Assembly: GCA_028287785.1 (NCBI GenBank)
Contig: JAQBOZ010000009.1
Location: 62,001-126,000 of the forward strand
Source: Chlorobiota bacterium
GTDB taxonomy: Bacteria; Bacteroidota; Ignavibacteria; OLB7
Length of the DNA stretch: 64,000 bases
Direction: 5' to 3'
This document shows positions 62,788 to 64,000 of this stretch, piece by piece. The position numbers were made by a program, and so were the translations under genes. Positions within the stretch are counted from its first letter, which is position 1; the number at the start of each line of letters is the position of its first letter. Below the pieces are notes generated by a model. It made no database searches and was not told the DNA's origin. It saw only the letters and a program-made list of their open reading frames with translations.

Positions 62788-64000
62788 ATGAAAAATGCAT
62801 CGGGCTTCGCACTCGTCGTCGTTCCTGCTCTTATCCTCTCCTCCTGCTTCTTTAAATCCGACGAAACCGGATCGGCGGATAATGTGAAGGAGACAATGAT
62901 CTGTCACACGCCGAAAGGGGATTATCTCATCACGCACGAGGAGATATTTCACGCGACATCGAAATCATCAGGTAGCTCCGGCACATTCATATCCGGCTAC
63001 GCCGATTATCGGTTTACGGTTCGTGAGCTCCAGTCGGGCAGGCTGGTGAAGCGATTGGTTACGGGAGATCGATCCGAGGATATTCTGCCGCTTGGATATG
63101 ATGGAACGCGCCTCTGGTGCTATAGCGCCGATAAGGAAATCGGGCTGCATGGGCGCGATCCGATAACGCTGCTCGTTACCGTTACGCAGGCGCAGATCAC
63201 GGCGGCAAATCCATCGCTCGCACATAATCTGAGCGCCCCGGCGGCCACCGAAGCTGGTAAAATGTATTCCTACGATTATTTCAGCGGGCGCGTGATCCTG
63301 ACCGATCTTCAGGGAAATATTCTGGCGCTCGATCCCGCCACGCTCCGCACGACATCGATTCCCAAAATGCCGGAGTCTCCGGTGCATTTCCACAATGCCA
63401 GCTCCACCAGCGCGTATCGGTGGGGGAAGGAGACGATTTCCCTTGTCGGCGAGCCACGCAGGAAAATAGAGCTCTCCGGCGGCCGGACGAGCCGGGAGAG
63501 TTATCTGAATGCGGCGCTGTTGCTGGAGCAGGGGAGCGATCATCTGGCGGAAGTTGGAAATCGAATGAAGGGGGGAAATCAGGATGCCAGAGCGGATCTG
63601 CGGCGGCAGTGCGATTCCCTGAAGCTTCTCTATCCCGTCCTGAGCGAAGGGCGTCGGGCATATGCCAGCATTCGCGATGCCGATATCCCCAATCATTATT
63701 ACGAGAAGGCAAGAATGCTGGAGCGATTGACCGAGGACAGCGTTCACGACGATGACCGGACCCTCGATCACCTTTCCTCCATGGTGCTCGGCTGCGATTC
63801 CACCACGGCCTATATCCTTCATTCAGGCAATCTGACCGACACCAGCAATATTCTCATTTCCAGAATCGGCCTGAAGAATGGAGAATATGTGACGCTCTGG
63901 ACAACACGGGTTCCGAACATTTTCTTCGACCCTTCAAAGGGCATCAGGAAAAATTCTCTCGGCGATGTATTTAAATCGGGAAATCCCCATTTCGATTATG
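62788..64000 (+). CDS. Lipoprotein, PA2928-like, runs off right edge
   Basis: The frame opens at ATG 62788 and continues without a stop to the window edge (404 codons). It begins with a lipoprotein signal, MKNASGFALVVVPALILSSC, where SSC is an acceptable lipobox. The body has ILPLGYDGTRLWCYSADKEIGLHGRDPITLLVTVTQ, a phrase typical of PA2928-type proteins, then YDYFSGRVILTDLQGNILALDP and a helical segment of about 60 residues (ESYLNAALLLEQGSD). Codon and reading-frame quality favour this strand over the antisense frames here. Function is unknown. The C-terminus is missing. Confidence 0.75.
   Translation, partial: MKNASGFALVVVPALILSSCFFKSDETGSADNVKETMICHTPKGDYLITHEEIFHATSKSSGSSGTFISGYADYRFTVRELQSGRLVKRLVTGDRSEDILPLGYDGTRLWCYSADKEIGLHGRDPITLLVTVTQAQITAANPSLAHNLSAPAATEAGKMYSYDYFSGRVILTDLQGNILALDPATLRTTSIPKMPESPVHFHNASSTSAYRWGKETISLVGEPRRKIELSGGRTSRESYLNAALLLEQGSDHLAEVGNRMKGGNQDARADLRRQCDSLKLLYPVLSEGRRAYASIRDADIPNHYYEKARMLERLTEDSVHDDDRTLDHLSSMVLGCDSTTAYILHSGNLTDTSNILISRIGLKNGEYVTLWTTRVPNIFFDPSKGIRKNSLGDVFKSGNPHFDY

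Noticed and set aside
62968-63822. 284-codon minus-strand open frame at the right end
   Set aside because: It overlaps the plus-strand lipoprotein, which has a lipobox and sensible codon use; the minus product is Ile/Arg/His-rich.

Overview
This 64-kb window is ordinary-to-accessory chromosome of a Gram-negative, high-GC member of the Bacteroidota/Chlorobiota superphylum, probably on the Chlorobi/Ignavibacteria/Kapabacteria side rather than a gut-type Bacteroidetes (inference). The supporting signs are: a promoter of the Bacteroidota type (TTG, about 20 bp, TAnnTTTG) before iscR; a TonB-dependent receptor with a carboxypeptidase-regulatory-like N-domain paired with a DUF4249 lipoprotein; three large secreted proteins ending in type IX-secretion-like or FlgD-like sorting domains; many outer-membrane beta-barrels and lipoproteins; and a Kdo transferase gene. 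No phage, insertion sequence or CRISPR array was found.

Layout. 1-322: N-terminus of a secreted kelch-repeat protein. 323-1190: an AT-richer pocket with a perfect 15-bp inverted repeat and one secreted orphan. 1190-8062, minus strand: an isc Fe-S assembly operon, iscR-iscS-X1-X2-iscU-iscA-X3-hscB-hscA, with three unrecognised genes (X1-X3) and no ferredoxin gene. It is preceded by an IscR-type palindrome overlapping a Bacteroidota-type promoter. 8365-12309: coaE, miaB, a SPOR-domain protein and an RNase Z-like hydrolase. 12467-26680: a giant subtilisin-like secreted protease, a DUF4397 lipoprotein, rsmB, a beta-barrel, a 1272-residue repeat protein, a CoA-binding protein and a small protein. 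26806-33509: two paralogous outer-membrane proteins bracketing a DUF4249/TonB-receptor pair. 33563-34906: a ClpB that starts in the middle domain and lacks NBD1. 35217-41870: envelope genes (plsY, gpsA, waaA), larC with a 57-residue His-rich insert, a DUF1361 protein and ugd. 41977-46925: a MerR regulator, tRNA-Pro(GGG) with a textbook terminator, a small porin-like protein, corA, a tyrosine recombinase missing half its catalytic residues, a YdjM-like hydrolase, a microprotein and recO. 47169-64000: DegP/HtrA protease, DUF1015, a CxxC microprotein, a beta-barrel plus PorE-like OmpA protein, a TPM/LemA pair, a secreted CocE-type hydrolase, lipoproteins, pfkA with an Asn at the usual Mg-binding Asp, a YdeP-like molybdopterin oxidoreductase, and a lipoprotein running off the right edge.

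How the genes work together. The isc operon should supply Fe-S clusters, which the MiaB enzyme nearby uses. plsY-gpsA make phosphatidic acid precursors, waaA builds the LPS core, and ugd makes UDP-glucuronate. DegP, the OmpA/propeller protein and the sorting-domain proteins fit an envelope with type IX-like secretion. The best candidates for something undescribed are X1-X3 in the isc operon, the half-length ClpB and the catalytically eroded Xer protein. Transcription units are often closed by perfect hairpins without a T-tract, and a few have classical T-tracts.
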